A stretch of 64,000 bases of DNA from Lentisphaeria bacterium (GTDB taxonomy: Bacteria > Verrucomicrobiota > Lentisphaeria > Victivallales > Victivallaceae). The notes beneath the pieces are model-generated. The model was not told the origin of the DNA, searched no databases, and saw only the letters and a program-made list of their open reading frames with translations. Below are positions 55,701 to 63,883 of this stretch, in pieces; positions within the stretch are counted from its first letter, which is position 1, and every line of letters starts with the position of its first letter. The position numbers and the translations under genes were made by a program. The DNA lies in assembly GCA_900768505.1 (NCBI GenBank), contig CAAGED010000014.1, forward strand, positions 19,560 to 83,559, in the 5' to 3' direction.

Positions 55701-57050
55701 CGGGCGCAGTTGGAAGCAGAGGCTTTGGGTACATATTACAATAAGGATTATGATTATTGGGGCGATGCCATGCGCGAGTGTGAAGTCGACCGCTACGAAT
55801 TGGAAGCCGGTACTGTTTTGGAATTGCCGGATGAATCCAAAGTGGAGGTTGATCAGCAGTTTGCTCATTGGGATCCGTACCATGTGCCGATTATTGTAGA
55901 AGAGAGCGGAGTGGTTCACCTGGTGGATTTGATCGAAGGCGTAACAGTAAGCCGTCAGAAACGCGGTGATACGGAAGAGGCGACGGTTATGGAACACCGG
56001 GAAGATTTGCATCCGCAGATTGTCATCAAGGATGAAAATGGTGAATTTTTGGCAAATTACCCGTTGCCGGCCGAGGCGTTTTTGATGACCAGCGAAGGTG
56101 CGATGGTAAAAGCCGGTATGATGGTGGCACGTGTGCCGCGTCAATCCACCAAGAACAAGGATATTACCGGCGGTCTGCCGCGAATCAGTGAATTGTTTGA
56201 AGCGCGTATTCCGAAAGATGTGGCTGAAATTGCCCGTATCGACGGATATGTGGAAGTTGACCGCATTCTTAAAGGACGTCGGCAGTTGGTTATTAAAGAC
56301 CCGATTTCCGGCGCGACCGAGGAGCATAACAACATTCCGGCGCATAAACATTTGACGGTCAGCAAGGGTGACTTTGTCCGCAAGGGGCAGAAACTTACCG
56401 AGGGGTTGGTAGTGCCACACTCATTGTTGGAAGTTTGTGGACCAAGCGAATTGCAGCGTCACCTGGTGGATGAAATTCAGCTGGTGTATCGTGCGCAGGG
56501 CGTGGAAATCAACGATAAACACGTTGAGATCATTATTCGCCAGATGATGCAGAAGGTGAAGATTAAGTCCAGCGGCAGCAGTGATTTCCTGATTGGCGAA
56601 CAGATTGACCGTTCGGAATTCGAGCAGGTTAATGCGGAGATTGTTGCTCGCGGCGGTCGTCCGGCGGAAGCTGATCCGGTGTTGCTGGGTATTACCAAGG
56701 CATCATTGGAAACCGAAAGTTTTATTTCGGCGGCATCGTTCCAGGATACTACCCGAATTCTTACTGAAGCGGCGACGCTGGGTAAGACCGACGGATTGCG
56801 CGGATTCAAGGAAAACGTAATTACCGGACATCTGATTCCGGCCGGAACCGGCACGGAAGAGATGCAGTCGATTCGTTTGAAGTACCTTGGAACTGCAATT
56901 GAGGAAGAGCCGGTTGAGGAAGAGGACGATGAGGCGAAGCGTGGCAATTCAGCTGAAGAGCTGGAAGCGCAGAGCAGTGAAATCGAAGAGATGCTGGCTA
57001 ATGAAGTAAAGAAAAATGAATTGACCGAAGATTCATTTGGGCAGGAATAA
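52725..57050 (+). CDS. rpoC: RNA polymerase subunit beta'
   Basis: 1441 residues from a TTG start at 52725, since GGAGG at 52712-52716 lies right for it ([11 protein letters not shown]); the in-frame TTG at 52710 overlaps that site. N-terminal zinc finger [21 protein letters not shown], rudder/lid region, active-site [16 protein letters not shown] with three metal-binding Asp residues, bridge helix and trigger loop [25 protein letters not shown], C-terminal zinc site ([13 protein letters not shown]), and an acidic C-terminal tail. A strong terminator follows. Confidence 0.97.
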   Translation: [1441 protein letters not shown]

Positions 57051-57157
57051 ATAAAAGCATTGATGATCTGTTCCGCCGTGCCGGTTGCAGTGCGGCGGGA
57101 AAAGGAGAATCCGGCGCCCGAACGTGCCATGCATAACCTGCTCTGATCGATGATACA

Positions 57158-57203
57158 GGATGCTCCAAATTGTAAAGAACAACTTGGAGTATCCGTTATT
57201 TTT
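57158..57203 (+). terminator. Terminator after rpoC
   Basis: GGATGCTCCAAATTGT (57158-57173) pairs with ACAACTTGGAGTATCC (ending 57194), then GTTATTTTT. A smaller CCGCCG/CGGCGG stem lies upstream near 57075-57098. This ends the rpoBC transcript. The remaining gap to rpsL (57204-57362) is A/T-rich with no gene. Confidence 0.8.
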
Positions 57204-57311
57204 GCATAAAGGGGGGATTTTTTTCGTTAAAATGAAAAAAAATGAAAAAAAGATGCCGCTTTTGAAAAAAATAATTTGAAAAAGTAAAAAAAAATGATAT
57301 TTTAGAAAACT

Positions 57312-57320
57312 TGATATAAT
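57312..57320 (+). promoter_or_regulatory. Extended -10 promoter of the rpsL operon
   Basis: TGATATAAT (57312-57320), i.e. TGn plus TATAAT, 43 bases before rpsL. The -35 region is not clear; a TTGAAA lies at about 57275-57280. Surrounding sequence is A-rich. Confidence 0.55.
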
Positions 57321-57362
57321 AACAATTTTTCTTAAAAGTAAAAAATAAATATAGGTAGAATT

Positions 57363-57734
57363 ATGCCAACAATCAACCAGTTAGTCCGTTTTGGACGGCA
57401 GGAGAAGGACAAGAAGAGCAAGTCTAAAGCTCTTACCGCCTGCCCGCAAAGACGTGGTGTTTGCCTTCAGGTAACCACTCGTACTCCGAAGAAGCCGAAC
57501 TCAGCGTTGCGTAAAATCGCACGTGTACGTTTGACCAATGGTCAGGAAGTAACCGCATATATTGGCGGTGAAGGACACAATTTGCAGGAACACTCAGTCG
57601 TTTTGGTAAAAGGCGGCCGCGTACGTGACCTGCCGGGCGTCCGTTATCACATTGTACGTGGTGCGTTGGACTCTTTGGGCGTGGATAAGCGTCGTCAGGG
57701 TCGTTCCAAGTACGGAGCAAAACGTCCTAAATAA
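57363..57734 (+). CDS. rpsL: 30S ribosomal protein S12
   Basis: 123 residues; decoding-centre protein. Very conserved: PTINQLVRFGR, PQRRGVCLQVTTRTPKKPNSALRKIARV, and GHNLQEHSVVLVKGGRVRDLPGVRYHIVRG. Lys residues linked to streptomycin susceptibility (in TPKKPNS and HSVVLVKGGR) are wild type. The gene opens the str operon. Confidence 0.98.
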   Translation: MPTINQLVRFGRQEKDKKSKSKALTACPQRRGVCLQVTTRTPKKPNSALRKIARVRLTNGQEVTAYIGGEGHNLQEHSVVLVKGGRVRDLPGVRYHIVRGALDSLGVDKRRQGRSKYGAKRPK

Positions 57735-57831
57735 TGTAGGTTTTGGAGCAATCCAGTAAATGAAGGCTGTCAATTAAGATAAGACGGCCAGGGTTCGTTG
57801 AAAACTGCAATAATCTTAAGGGTCTATTTTT

Positions 57832-58302
57832 ATGAGAAGACGCAAAGTTGTAAAACGGGAGCTGATACCCGACGTAAAGTATAACAGCGAATTGGTTGCC
57901 CGGCTGATCAATACGATCATGAGCCATGGCAAAAAGTCAACTGCGCAGCGTATTGTTTATGGTGCGTTGGATTTGATTAAAGAGCGCAAAGCTGATATGG
58001 AACCGATCGAAGTATTCAATCAGGCTTTGGAAAATGTAAAACCGAAACTGGAAGTAAAGAGTCGTCGTGTTGGCGGAGCTACCTATCAGGTTCCAGTGGA
58101 AGTAAGTAATGAACGTCAGGTTGCCTTGGCAATGCGTTGGATCACCAATTATTCCCGTGATCGCAAGGGTAAGTCAATGGTTGATTCATTGGCTACGGAG
58201 CTGTTGGATGCGTTTGGCAATACCGGTTCTTCAGTAAAGAAGAAGGAAGATACTTTCAAGATGGCTCAGGCGAATAAGGCTTTCGCCCATTACAGATGGT
58301 AA
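57832..58302 (+). CDS. rpsG: 30S ribosomal protein S7
   Basis: 156 residues; assembles the 30S head. RRRKVVKRELIPDVKYNSELVARLINTIMSHGKKSTAQRIVY, EVKSRRVGGATYQVPVEV and ALAMRWITNYSRDRKGKSM are diagnostic. It lies 97 bases after rpsL and 14 bases before the fusA ATG. Confidence 0.97.
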   Translation: MRRRKVVKRELIPDVKYNSELVARLINTIMSHGKKSTAQRIVYGALDLIKERKADMEPIEVFNQALENVKPKLEVKSRRVGGATYQVPVEVSNERQVALAMRWITNYSRDRKGKSMVDSLATELLDAFGNTGSSVKKKEDTFKMAQANKAFAHYRW

Positions 58303-58316
58303 GGGATAGCGTTATT

Positions 58317-60428
58317 ATGGAAACCAGAGAACGAATTGTTTCAGAGTCGTCCAAACGGCAAATTCCGTTGGCGAATGTCCGTAATATCGGTATTATGGCG
58401 CATATTGACGCCGGAAAAACCACTTGCTCAGAGCGTATTCTTTTTTATTGCGGTGTAAATCATAAATTGGGTGAAGTTCACGAAGGTAATGCTACCATGG
58501 ACTGGATGGTTCAGGAGCAGGAGCGTGGTATCACCATCACTTCAGCTGCGACCACTTGCTTCTGGAAAGGTCATCGTATTAACTTGATCGACACCCCGGG
58601 ACACGTTGACTTTACTGCGGAAGTAGAGCGTTCATTGCGCGTACTTGACGGTGCGGTTGCAGTATTTTGCTCGGTTGGCGGTGTTCAGCCCCAGACCGAA
58701 ACTGTATGGCGTCAGGCCAAGAAGTATAAAGTTCCGGTAGTGGCATTGGTCAACAAGATGGACCGTACCGGTGCAGATTTCTACAAGGTTGTCGGCGAAA
58801 TTAAGTCGAAATTGGGAGCTACTGCAATTCCGTTGGAAATCCCGATTGGCAAAGAGGCTGATTTCTTAGGCGTAATTAACGTCTTGGATTCTCAGGCTGT
58901 TTATTTTGACGGCGACGAAACCGGTGCAAAGATGCGTATTGAGGCGATTCCGGCAGAATATGCGGATGAAGCCAAAAAAGCGTATCTTCACATTGTAGAG
59001 TGTCTTGCTGAAGTTGACGAAGAGATTATGGAGATCTTTTTGGCGGATGAACAACCGACCTTGGATCAGATTAAATCCGCTCTGCGTCGTGCTACATTGG
59101 GTGCTCACGTGGTGCCGGTGGTATGTGCCTCCGCATTCAAAAACAAAGGTATTCAGCCTTTGCTGGATGTTGTTGTAAATTATCTGCCCAGTCCGGTTGA
59201 TGTATGGGATGTCCATGGTACACACCCGGTAACCGGCGAGGAGCTCAGTCGTCATTGCGGTGATGATGAACCGTTTGCGGCTCTGGTCTTCAAAATTATG
59301 AATGACCCGTATGTTGGTAAACTTTCATTCTTCCGTAATTATTCCGGTACCGCAGTGCGTGGTATGGCGGTTTTGAATCCGCGTACCGGCAAAATTGAGC
59401 GCTTAGGCCGTTTACTGCAGATGCATGCAAATACCCGTGAAGAGCGTGATGAAATTTTCTCCGGTGATATTGCCGCGGCGGTTGGTTTGAAGAATGCCAC
59501 TACCGGTGATACCATCTGCTTGGAGAGCAAGCCGATTGTACTTGAGTCAATGAGTTTTCCGGAGCCGGTTATTTCGATGGCGGTTGAGCCGAAAGTATCC
59601 AGTGACCGTGATAAGTTGACCAAGGCATTGTTGGCGTTGGCTGATGAAGATCCGACATTTACTATGCGTACGGATGAAGAAACCGGACAAACCATTATTT
59701 CCGGTATGGGCGAATTGCATTTGGAGATTATTGCCGATCGTCTTAAGCGTGAGTTTAAGGTGGAGGTGGTTACTGGTGCTCCTCAGGTTGCTTATCGTGA
59801 ATCTCTTAACGGTCCGGCGACAGCCGATTCCAAGTTTGTCCGTCAGTCAGGCGGTCGCGGTCAGTATGGTCACGTTATTCTCTCCGTTACTCCGAAAGAT
59901 CGTGGTTACGGTTTGGTTATTGAGAATAAGGTTGTCGGCGGCAACATTCCGAAAGAATTCATTAAGCCGATTGAAGCGGGTATTCGTGAAGCGGCTCAGA
60001 CCGGTATTGTATCCGGTAATCCGCTGATTGACTTCCATGTTGAAATTCTCGACGGTTCATACCACCCGGTTGACTCTTCTGAAATGGCATTTAAGATTGC
60101 CGCTTCGATGGGACTAAAAGATGCGGCACACAAGGCCGGTATCAGTATTCTGGAGCCGATCATGAAGGTTGAAGTTGTTTCTCCGGATGAGAACATGGGC
60201 GATATTATTGGTGACATCACCAGCCGTCGCGGCAGCATCGTAGAGTTGCAGGCGAATGCCAGTGAGGGGTTCACTAAGATTTTGACACACATTCCGCTGT
60301 CAGAATTGTTCGGATATTCAACTGCGATTCGTTCGCTTTCCCGCGGCCGTGCCTCCTATTCGATGGAGCCGTCGCATTTTGAGAAGGTGCCAAAAAGTAT
60401 TCAAGATAAAGTAACGGAGAAGAAATAA
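58317..60428 (+). CDS. fusA: Elongation factor G
   Basis: 703-residue translocation GTPase. Start ATG 58317 (METRERIV) with AAGGGA about ten bases upstream; the in-frame GTG/ATG at 58296 overlaps rpsG. G1 AHIDAGKTT, G2 ERGITITSAATTCFW, G3 DTPGHVDF, G4 NKMDRTGADF; then domains II-V, including GRGQYGHV and SRGRASYSMEPSHFEKVP. The 58317-60428 frame has no defect. rpsJ begins 3 bases after its stop, so the str and S10 operons are joined; tuf is not between them. Confidence 0.97.
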   Translation: METRERIVSESSKRQIPLANVRNIGIMAHIDAGKTTCSERILFYCGVNHKLGEVHEGNATMDWMVQEQERGITITSAATTCFWKGHRINLIDTPGHVDFTAEVERSLRVLDGAVAVFCSVGGVQPQTETVWRQAKKYKVPVVALVNKMDRTGADFYKVVGEIKSKLGATAIPLEIPIGKEADFLGVINVLDSQAVYFDGDETGAKMRIEAIPAEYADEAKKAYLHIVECLAEVDEEIMEIFLADEQPTLDQIKSALRRATLGAHVVPVVCASAFKNKGIQPLLDVVVNYLPSPVDVWDVHGTHPVTGEELSRHCGDDEPFAALVFKIMNDPYVGKLSFFRNYSGTAVRGMAVLNPRTGKIERLGRLLQMHANTREERDEIFSGDIAAAVGLKNATTGDTICLESKPIVLESMSFPEPVISMAVEPKVSSDRDKLTKALLALADEDPTFTMRTDEETGQTIISGMGELHLEIIADRLKREFKVEVVTGAPQVAYRESLNGPATADSKFVRQSGGRGQYGHVILSVTPKDRGYGLVIENKVVGGNIPKEFIKPIEAGIREAAQTGIVSGNPLIDFHVEILDGSYHPVDSSEMAFKIAASMGLKDAAHKAGISILEPIMKVEVVSPDENMGDIIGDITSRRGSIVELQANASEGFTKILTHIPLSELFGYSTAIRSLSRGRASYSMEPSHFEKVPKSIQDKVTEKK

Positions 60429-60431
60429 GAA

Positions 60432-60755
60432 ATGAGTAACGCTAAAACCCAAAAGATTCGGATCCGCCTGCAAGCGTATGAACACCGGATCTTGGATCAG
60501 TCCGTGGCTGAAATTCTCGGAACTGCCAAACGTACCGGATCAATGGTAGCCGGACCGATTCCGCTGCCGACCCGTATTGAGCGTTTCACAGTAAACCGTT
60601 CACCGCACGTTGACAAGAAGTCAATGGAGCAGTTCGAAATCAGAACTCACAAACGCGTGATGGATATTGTAAATCCGACAGCCAAGACGGTAGATGAGCT
60701 GAAAAAGTTGAATTTGCCGGCTGGTGTTGATATTTCGATCAAGATCGGTCAGTAA
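60432..60755 (+). CDS. rpsJ: 30S ribosomal protein S10
   Basis: 107 residues. IRIRLQAYEHRILDQSVAEI, GPIPLPTRIERFTVNRSPHVDKKSMEQFEIRTHKR and GVDISIKIGQ are family hallmarks. Its start follows fusA by 3 bases; a hairpin separates it from rplC by 118 bases. Confidence 0.97.
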   Translation: MSNAKTQKIRIRLQAYEHRILDQSVAEILGTAKRTGSMVAGPIPLPTRIERFTVNRSPHVDKKSMEQFEIRTHKRVMDIVNPTAKTVDELKKLNLPAGVDISIKIGQ

Positions 60756-60765
60756 TTTAGTATTT

Positions 60766-60795
60766 CGGCAGGGTGATAAGTTGCTCGCCCTGCCG
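60766..60795 (+). promoter_or_regulatory. Stem-loop between rpsJ and rplC
   Basis: CGGCAGGG (60766-60773) pairs with CCCTGCCG (60788-60795), loop TGATAAGTTGCTCG. There is no T-run after it, so readthrough is expected. The position, 10 bases after rpsJ, suggests an attenuator or mRNA-processing site. Confidence 0.6.
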
Positions 60796-60873
60796 TTAAT
60801 TGCTATCGGTCGTTAAACCCTGATACCAATGCCTCTAACCGATGAGAGGTATGTATCGCAGAAGGAGTCAAAA

Positions 60874-61515
60874 ATGAAAAGTATTATCGGTAAGAAACTG
60901 GGGATGACCCAAGTTTACGATGAGCAGGGACGGATAGTTCCGGTAACGGTCATTGAGGCCGGTCCTTGCAAAGTGGTAGACGTAAAGAGTGTCGAGCGTG
61001 ACGGCTACAGTGCGGTTCAGCTTGGATACGGCGCGCGTCGCCCGAAGAATGTCACTAAGGCAGTACTCGGCCATGTTGCCAAGGCCGGTTACAAGGAAAC
61101 TGCTCCGGTAGTAATCCGGGAGTTTCGTACTTGTGGTGATGTGGAAGTTGAGTTGGGCAGCGAGTTGAAAGTTGATCAGTTTGCTGCGGATGAATATCTT
61201 GATGTAACCGGTACCACCAAAGGTCGCGGTTTCCAGGGTGTTGTAAAGCGTTACAATTTCAACGGCGGTCGTGCCAGCCACGGTGGAGCATGGACACGTC
61301 GTACTGGTTCAATTGGTATGTGCGAATTCCCGGGCAAAGTCCAGAAGGGCAAGAGAATGCCGGGGCACATGGGTAATACCCGTCGTACAATCCAGAATTT
61401 GAAGATTGTACGTGTAATGGCGGAAGAGAATGTATTGCTGGTCAAGGGCGCGGTTCCGGGTCCGGTCGGCGGTATGTTGCTGATCCGGGAAGCACTCAAG
61501 AAACAAGGCAAATAA
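60874..61515 (+). CDS. rplC: 50S ribosomal protein L3
   Basis: 213 residues from ATG 60874, with AAGGAG just upstream (the frame opens earlier at 60829 but this gives the standard KSIIGKKLGMTQVYDEQG start). Later blocks: KGRGFQGVVKRYNFNGGRASHG, RRTGSIGMCEFPGKVQKGKRMPGHMG and VKGAVPGPVGGMLLI. One of the first 50S assembly proteins. Confidence 0.97.
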   Translation: MKSIIGKKLGMTQVYDEQGRIVPVTVIEAGPCKVVDVKSVERDGYSAVQLGYGARRPKNVTKAVLGHVAKAGYKETAPVVIREFRTCGDVEVELGSELKVDQFAADEYLDVTGTTKGRGFQGVVKRYNFNGGRASHGGAWTRRTGSIGMCEFPGKVQKGKRMPGHMGNTRRTIQNLKIVRVMAEENVLLVKGAVPGPVGGMLLIREALKKQGK

Positions 61516-61533
61516 TCGGAGTAAGGTGATAAA

Positions 61534-62160
61534 ATGAACAATGTTTTGAATATACTCGATTGCAAAGGCGCCAAGGTTGCTGAGTACGTATTTCCGGAAA
61601 ACTACTTTGAACTTGAGCGTGGCAGCCAGGCTGTCCACGATAGCGTAGTGGCATTTTTGGCGGGCAACCGAGCTGGCACAGCCTGTACCAAGAATCGTGG
61701 TGAGGTAAGTGGCGGTGGTGCGAAGCCGTTCCGCCAAAAGGGTACCGGCCGGGCGCGTGCCGGCAGTTCCCGTAATCCGGTATGGACTGGCGGCGGTGTG
61801 GCATTTGGCCCGAAGCCCCGCAGTTTTGCCAAGAAGGTTAATAAGAAAGTTACTCAGTTGGCATTGCGTCGCGCGATTTCCGAGCGGATCAATGAGGGCA
61901 GTGTAATTATTATTGACAAGTTTGATCTTCCGGATCACAAGACTAAGAGCGCAGTGGCAATTTTCAAGGCTTTGAATATTTCCGGCAATGCAATGCTGGT
62001 TGTACCTGAGCTTGAAGAGAGTGTTGCGAGCGCAACAGGCAACTTGGCAGAAGTAGTTGTACGTCTCTCAGCTGGCGTCAATGTGTATGAAATTTTGCGT
62101 TTCAACACGTTGGTGATGACAAAAGATGCAATGGACGCTTTTGTAGAGCGTTTGGGTTAA
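61534..62160 (+). CDS. rplD: 50S ribosomal protein L4
   Basis: 208 residues. NRAGTACTKNRGEVSGGGAKPFRQKGTGRARAGSSRNPVWTGGGVAFGPKPRSFAKKVNKKVT is the L4 tentacle and core. In E. coli L4 represses its own operon through the leader; no equivalent leader is recognised here. Confidence 0.96.
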   Translation: MNNVLNILDCKGAKVAEYVFPENYFELERGSQAVHDSVVAFLAGNRAGTACTKNRGEVSGGGAKPFRQKGTGRARAGSSRNPVWTGGGVAFGPKPRSFAKKVNKKVTQLALRRAISERINEGSVIIIDKFDLPDHKTKSAVAIFKALNISGNAMLVVPELEESVASATGNLAEVVVRLSAGVNVYEILRFNTLVMTKDAMDAFVERLG

Positions 62161-62174
62161 TAGGAGAGTGAATT

Positions 62175-62456
62175 ATGAAAACAGCATTTGATGTAATCAT
62201 ATCTCCGGTAATCACCGAGAAGAACAATGACCTTGCGGCGCAGGGCAAGTATGTATTCAAGGTGAACGCCAATGCCGAGAAGATTGAAATCGGTCGTGCG
62301 GTTGAAGAGTTGTTTAATGTAAAAGTCAAGTCGGTAAATGTCATGAATTACATGGGCAAACCGAAACGCGCTGGTCGTTCTCTCGTAAAGGGCCGTCGGG
62401 CTGACTGGAAAAAAGCTGTCGTTACTCTCGCCGAGGGCAGCATTGAAATTGTTTAA
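62175..62456 (+). CDS. rplW: 50S ribosomal protein L23
   Basis: 93 residues; sits at the peptide exit tunnel and docks trigger factor and SRP. DVIISPVITEKNNDLAAQGKYVFKVNANAEKIEIGRAVEELFNVKVKSVNVMNYMGKPKR is typical of the family. It lies 14 bases after rplD and 20 bases before rplB. Confidence 0.95.
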   Translation: MKTAFDVIISPVITEKNNDLAAQGKYVFKVNANAEKIEIGRAVEELFNVKVKSVNVMNYMGKPKRAGRSLVKGRRADWKKAVVTLAEGSIEIV

Positions 62457-62476
62457 TGCTTAAAGAGGTATAAAAA

Positions 62477-63304
62477 ATGGCGGTTAACAAATTTAATCCG
62501 ACGTCTCCGAGCAGACGTGGTATGGCAGTGCTTGATTTTTCTGAATTGACAACAAGCAAGCCGTTGAAGAGTTTGACCAAGGGTAAACATTCTACCGGCG
62601 GTCGTAATAATTATGGTCGTATTACCACCCGTTTCCGCGGGGCTGGTGTAAAGCGTCTTTATCGTCAGGTTGATTTCCTGCGTGATAAAGTTGGTGTACC
62701 TGCGACAGTTGTTACCATTGAATATGATCCGAACCGCACTTGCAACATTGCTTTGTTGAATTATGCGGACGGTGAAAAACGTTATATTCTCGCCCCGGAC
62801 GGTCTTAAGGTCGGCGATGCGATTATGAGTGGTGCCACGGCTGAAATCAAGCCGGGTAATGCTCTTAAATTGAAGGATATTCCGGTTGGTATTGAACTGC
62901 ACAATATCGAATTGATTCCGGGACATGGAGCCAAGTTGGTGCGTGCTGCAGGTCAGTTTGCGGTATTGCGTGGTAAGGTTGAAGGTTATGCTCAAATCAA
63001 GTTGCCTTCAGGTGAAGTTCGCTTGATTCACTTGGAATGCTGCGCGACCGTAGGTCAGGTTGGCAATCTTGATCATATGAAGGTCAAGATGGGCAAAGCC
63101 GGTAAGAAACGTTATCTGGGTAAGCGTCCGCATGTACGCGGCGTAGTTATGAACCCGGTTGACCATCCGATGGGTGGTGGAGAAGGTCGTACCTCTGGCG
63201 GCGGACATCCGGTATCACCCTGGGGGCAGTTGGCTAAGGGTAAGAGAACCAGACATCCGAAGAAGAGTTCTTCTAAATTTATTGTTGAACGGAGGAAGAA
63301 ATAA
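62477..63304 (+). CDS. rplB: 50S ribosomal protein L2
   Basis: 275 residues; near the peptidyl-transferase centre. KFNPTSPSRRGMAVLDF, GRNNYGRITTRFRGAGVKRLYRQVDF, and the conserved HPMGGGEGRTSGGGHPVSPWG with the universally important His. The last base of its stop is the first of the rpsS start, so the two are coupled. Confidence 0.97.
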   Translation: MAVNKFNPTSPSRRGMAVLDFSELTTSKPLKSLTKGKHSTGGRNNYGRITTRFRGAGVKRLYRQVDFLRDKVGVPATVVTIEYDPNRTCNIALLNYADGEKRYILAPDGLKVGDAIMSGATAEIKPGNALKLKDIPVGIELHNIELIPGHGAKLVRAAGQFAVLRGKVEGYAQIKLPSGEVRLIHLECCATVGQVGNLDHMKVKMGKAGKKRYLGKRPHVRGVVMNPVDHPMGGGEGRTSGGGHPVSPWGQLAKGKRTRHPKKSSSKFIVERRKK

Positions 63305-63573
63305 TGGCAAGATCGCTTAAAAAGGGTCCGTTTGTCGATCAGTGTCTTATCGACAAGGTTGTCAAGATGGATAATTCCGGGGACAAGAACCCGATTCAGA
63401 CTTGGTCGCGTCGTTCAATGATTATTCCGGACTTTGTTGGTCATACCTTCAACGTTCACAACGGTAAAACTTTTGTTCCGGTATTTGTTACTGAAAACAT
63501 GGTTGGTCACAAGTTGGGTGAGTTTGCATTGACTCGTACCTTCAAGGATCACGGTGTGGTATCCGGTAAGTAA
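63304..63573 (+). CDS. rpsS: 30S ribosomal protein S19
   Basis: 89 residues. ARSLKKGPFVDQCLIDKV, KNPIQTWSRRSMIIPDFVGHTFNVHNGKTFVPVFVTENMVGHKLGEFALTRTF is S19. In most bacteria rplV and rpsC come next; here a terminator follows 49 bases after the stop, and no ribosomal protein frame appears in the remaining 427 bases of the window. Confidence 0.97.
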   Translation: MARSLKKGPFVDQCLIDKVVKMDNSGDKNPIQTWSRRSMIIPDFVGHTFNVHNGKTFVPVFVTENMVGHKLGEFALTRTFKDHGVVSGK

Positions 63574-63622
63574 TTGTTTGGATTACGGCAGTGATTTGCA
63601 ACTGTATAACTTGCAAAATATT

Positions 63623-63657
63623 AAAATCCGATGGAGAAATCTGTCGGATTTTTTTAT
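63623..63657 (+). terminator. Rho-independent terminator after rpsS
   Basis: AAAATCCGA (63623-63631) pairs with TCGGATTTT (63644-63652) with a 12-base loop, followed by a T-rich run. It closes the S10-type operon early. Confidence 0.85.
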
Positions 63658-63696
63658 TTCTAAGGAGGCTTATATTCATTATCCTCTTTCATACTT

Positions 63697-63883
63697 CTGA
63701 AGCAGGGCGCGTTTTGCATTAAAATATGCGGCATCTTGCGTCCTTGCGGCGATATTTTGTTTCGGTCACATTGTCAGTATGTTCCCTCAACTTCAATCTT
63801 ACAAAAACACAATCTTCTCGCCTATTTTGTCGCAAAATCATTGCACCGCGGAGTGATTTGTTGCACAAATTAATCCTACCGGG
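63697..63883 (+). repeat. Dispersed intergenic repeat, copy B
   Basis: CTGAAGCAGGGCGCGTTTTGC onward matches the minus-strand copy 22031-22219 throughout, including the GCGGCATCTTGCGTCCTTGCGG, CTCGCCTATTTTGTCGCAAAAT and the terminal hairpin region (GGAGTGATTTGT / ACAAATTAATCC, two mismatches). Same orientation as rpsS. A GGAG-like TAAGGAGG lies just upstream at 63661, but no real gene follows it. Confidence 0.75.
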
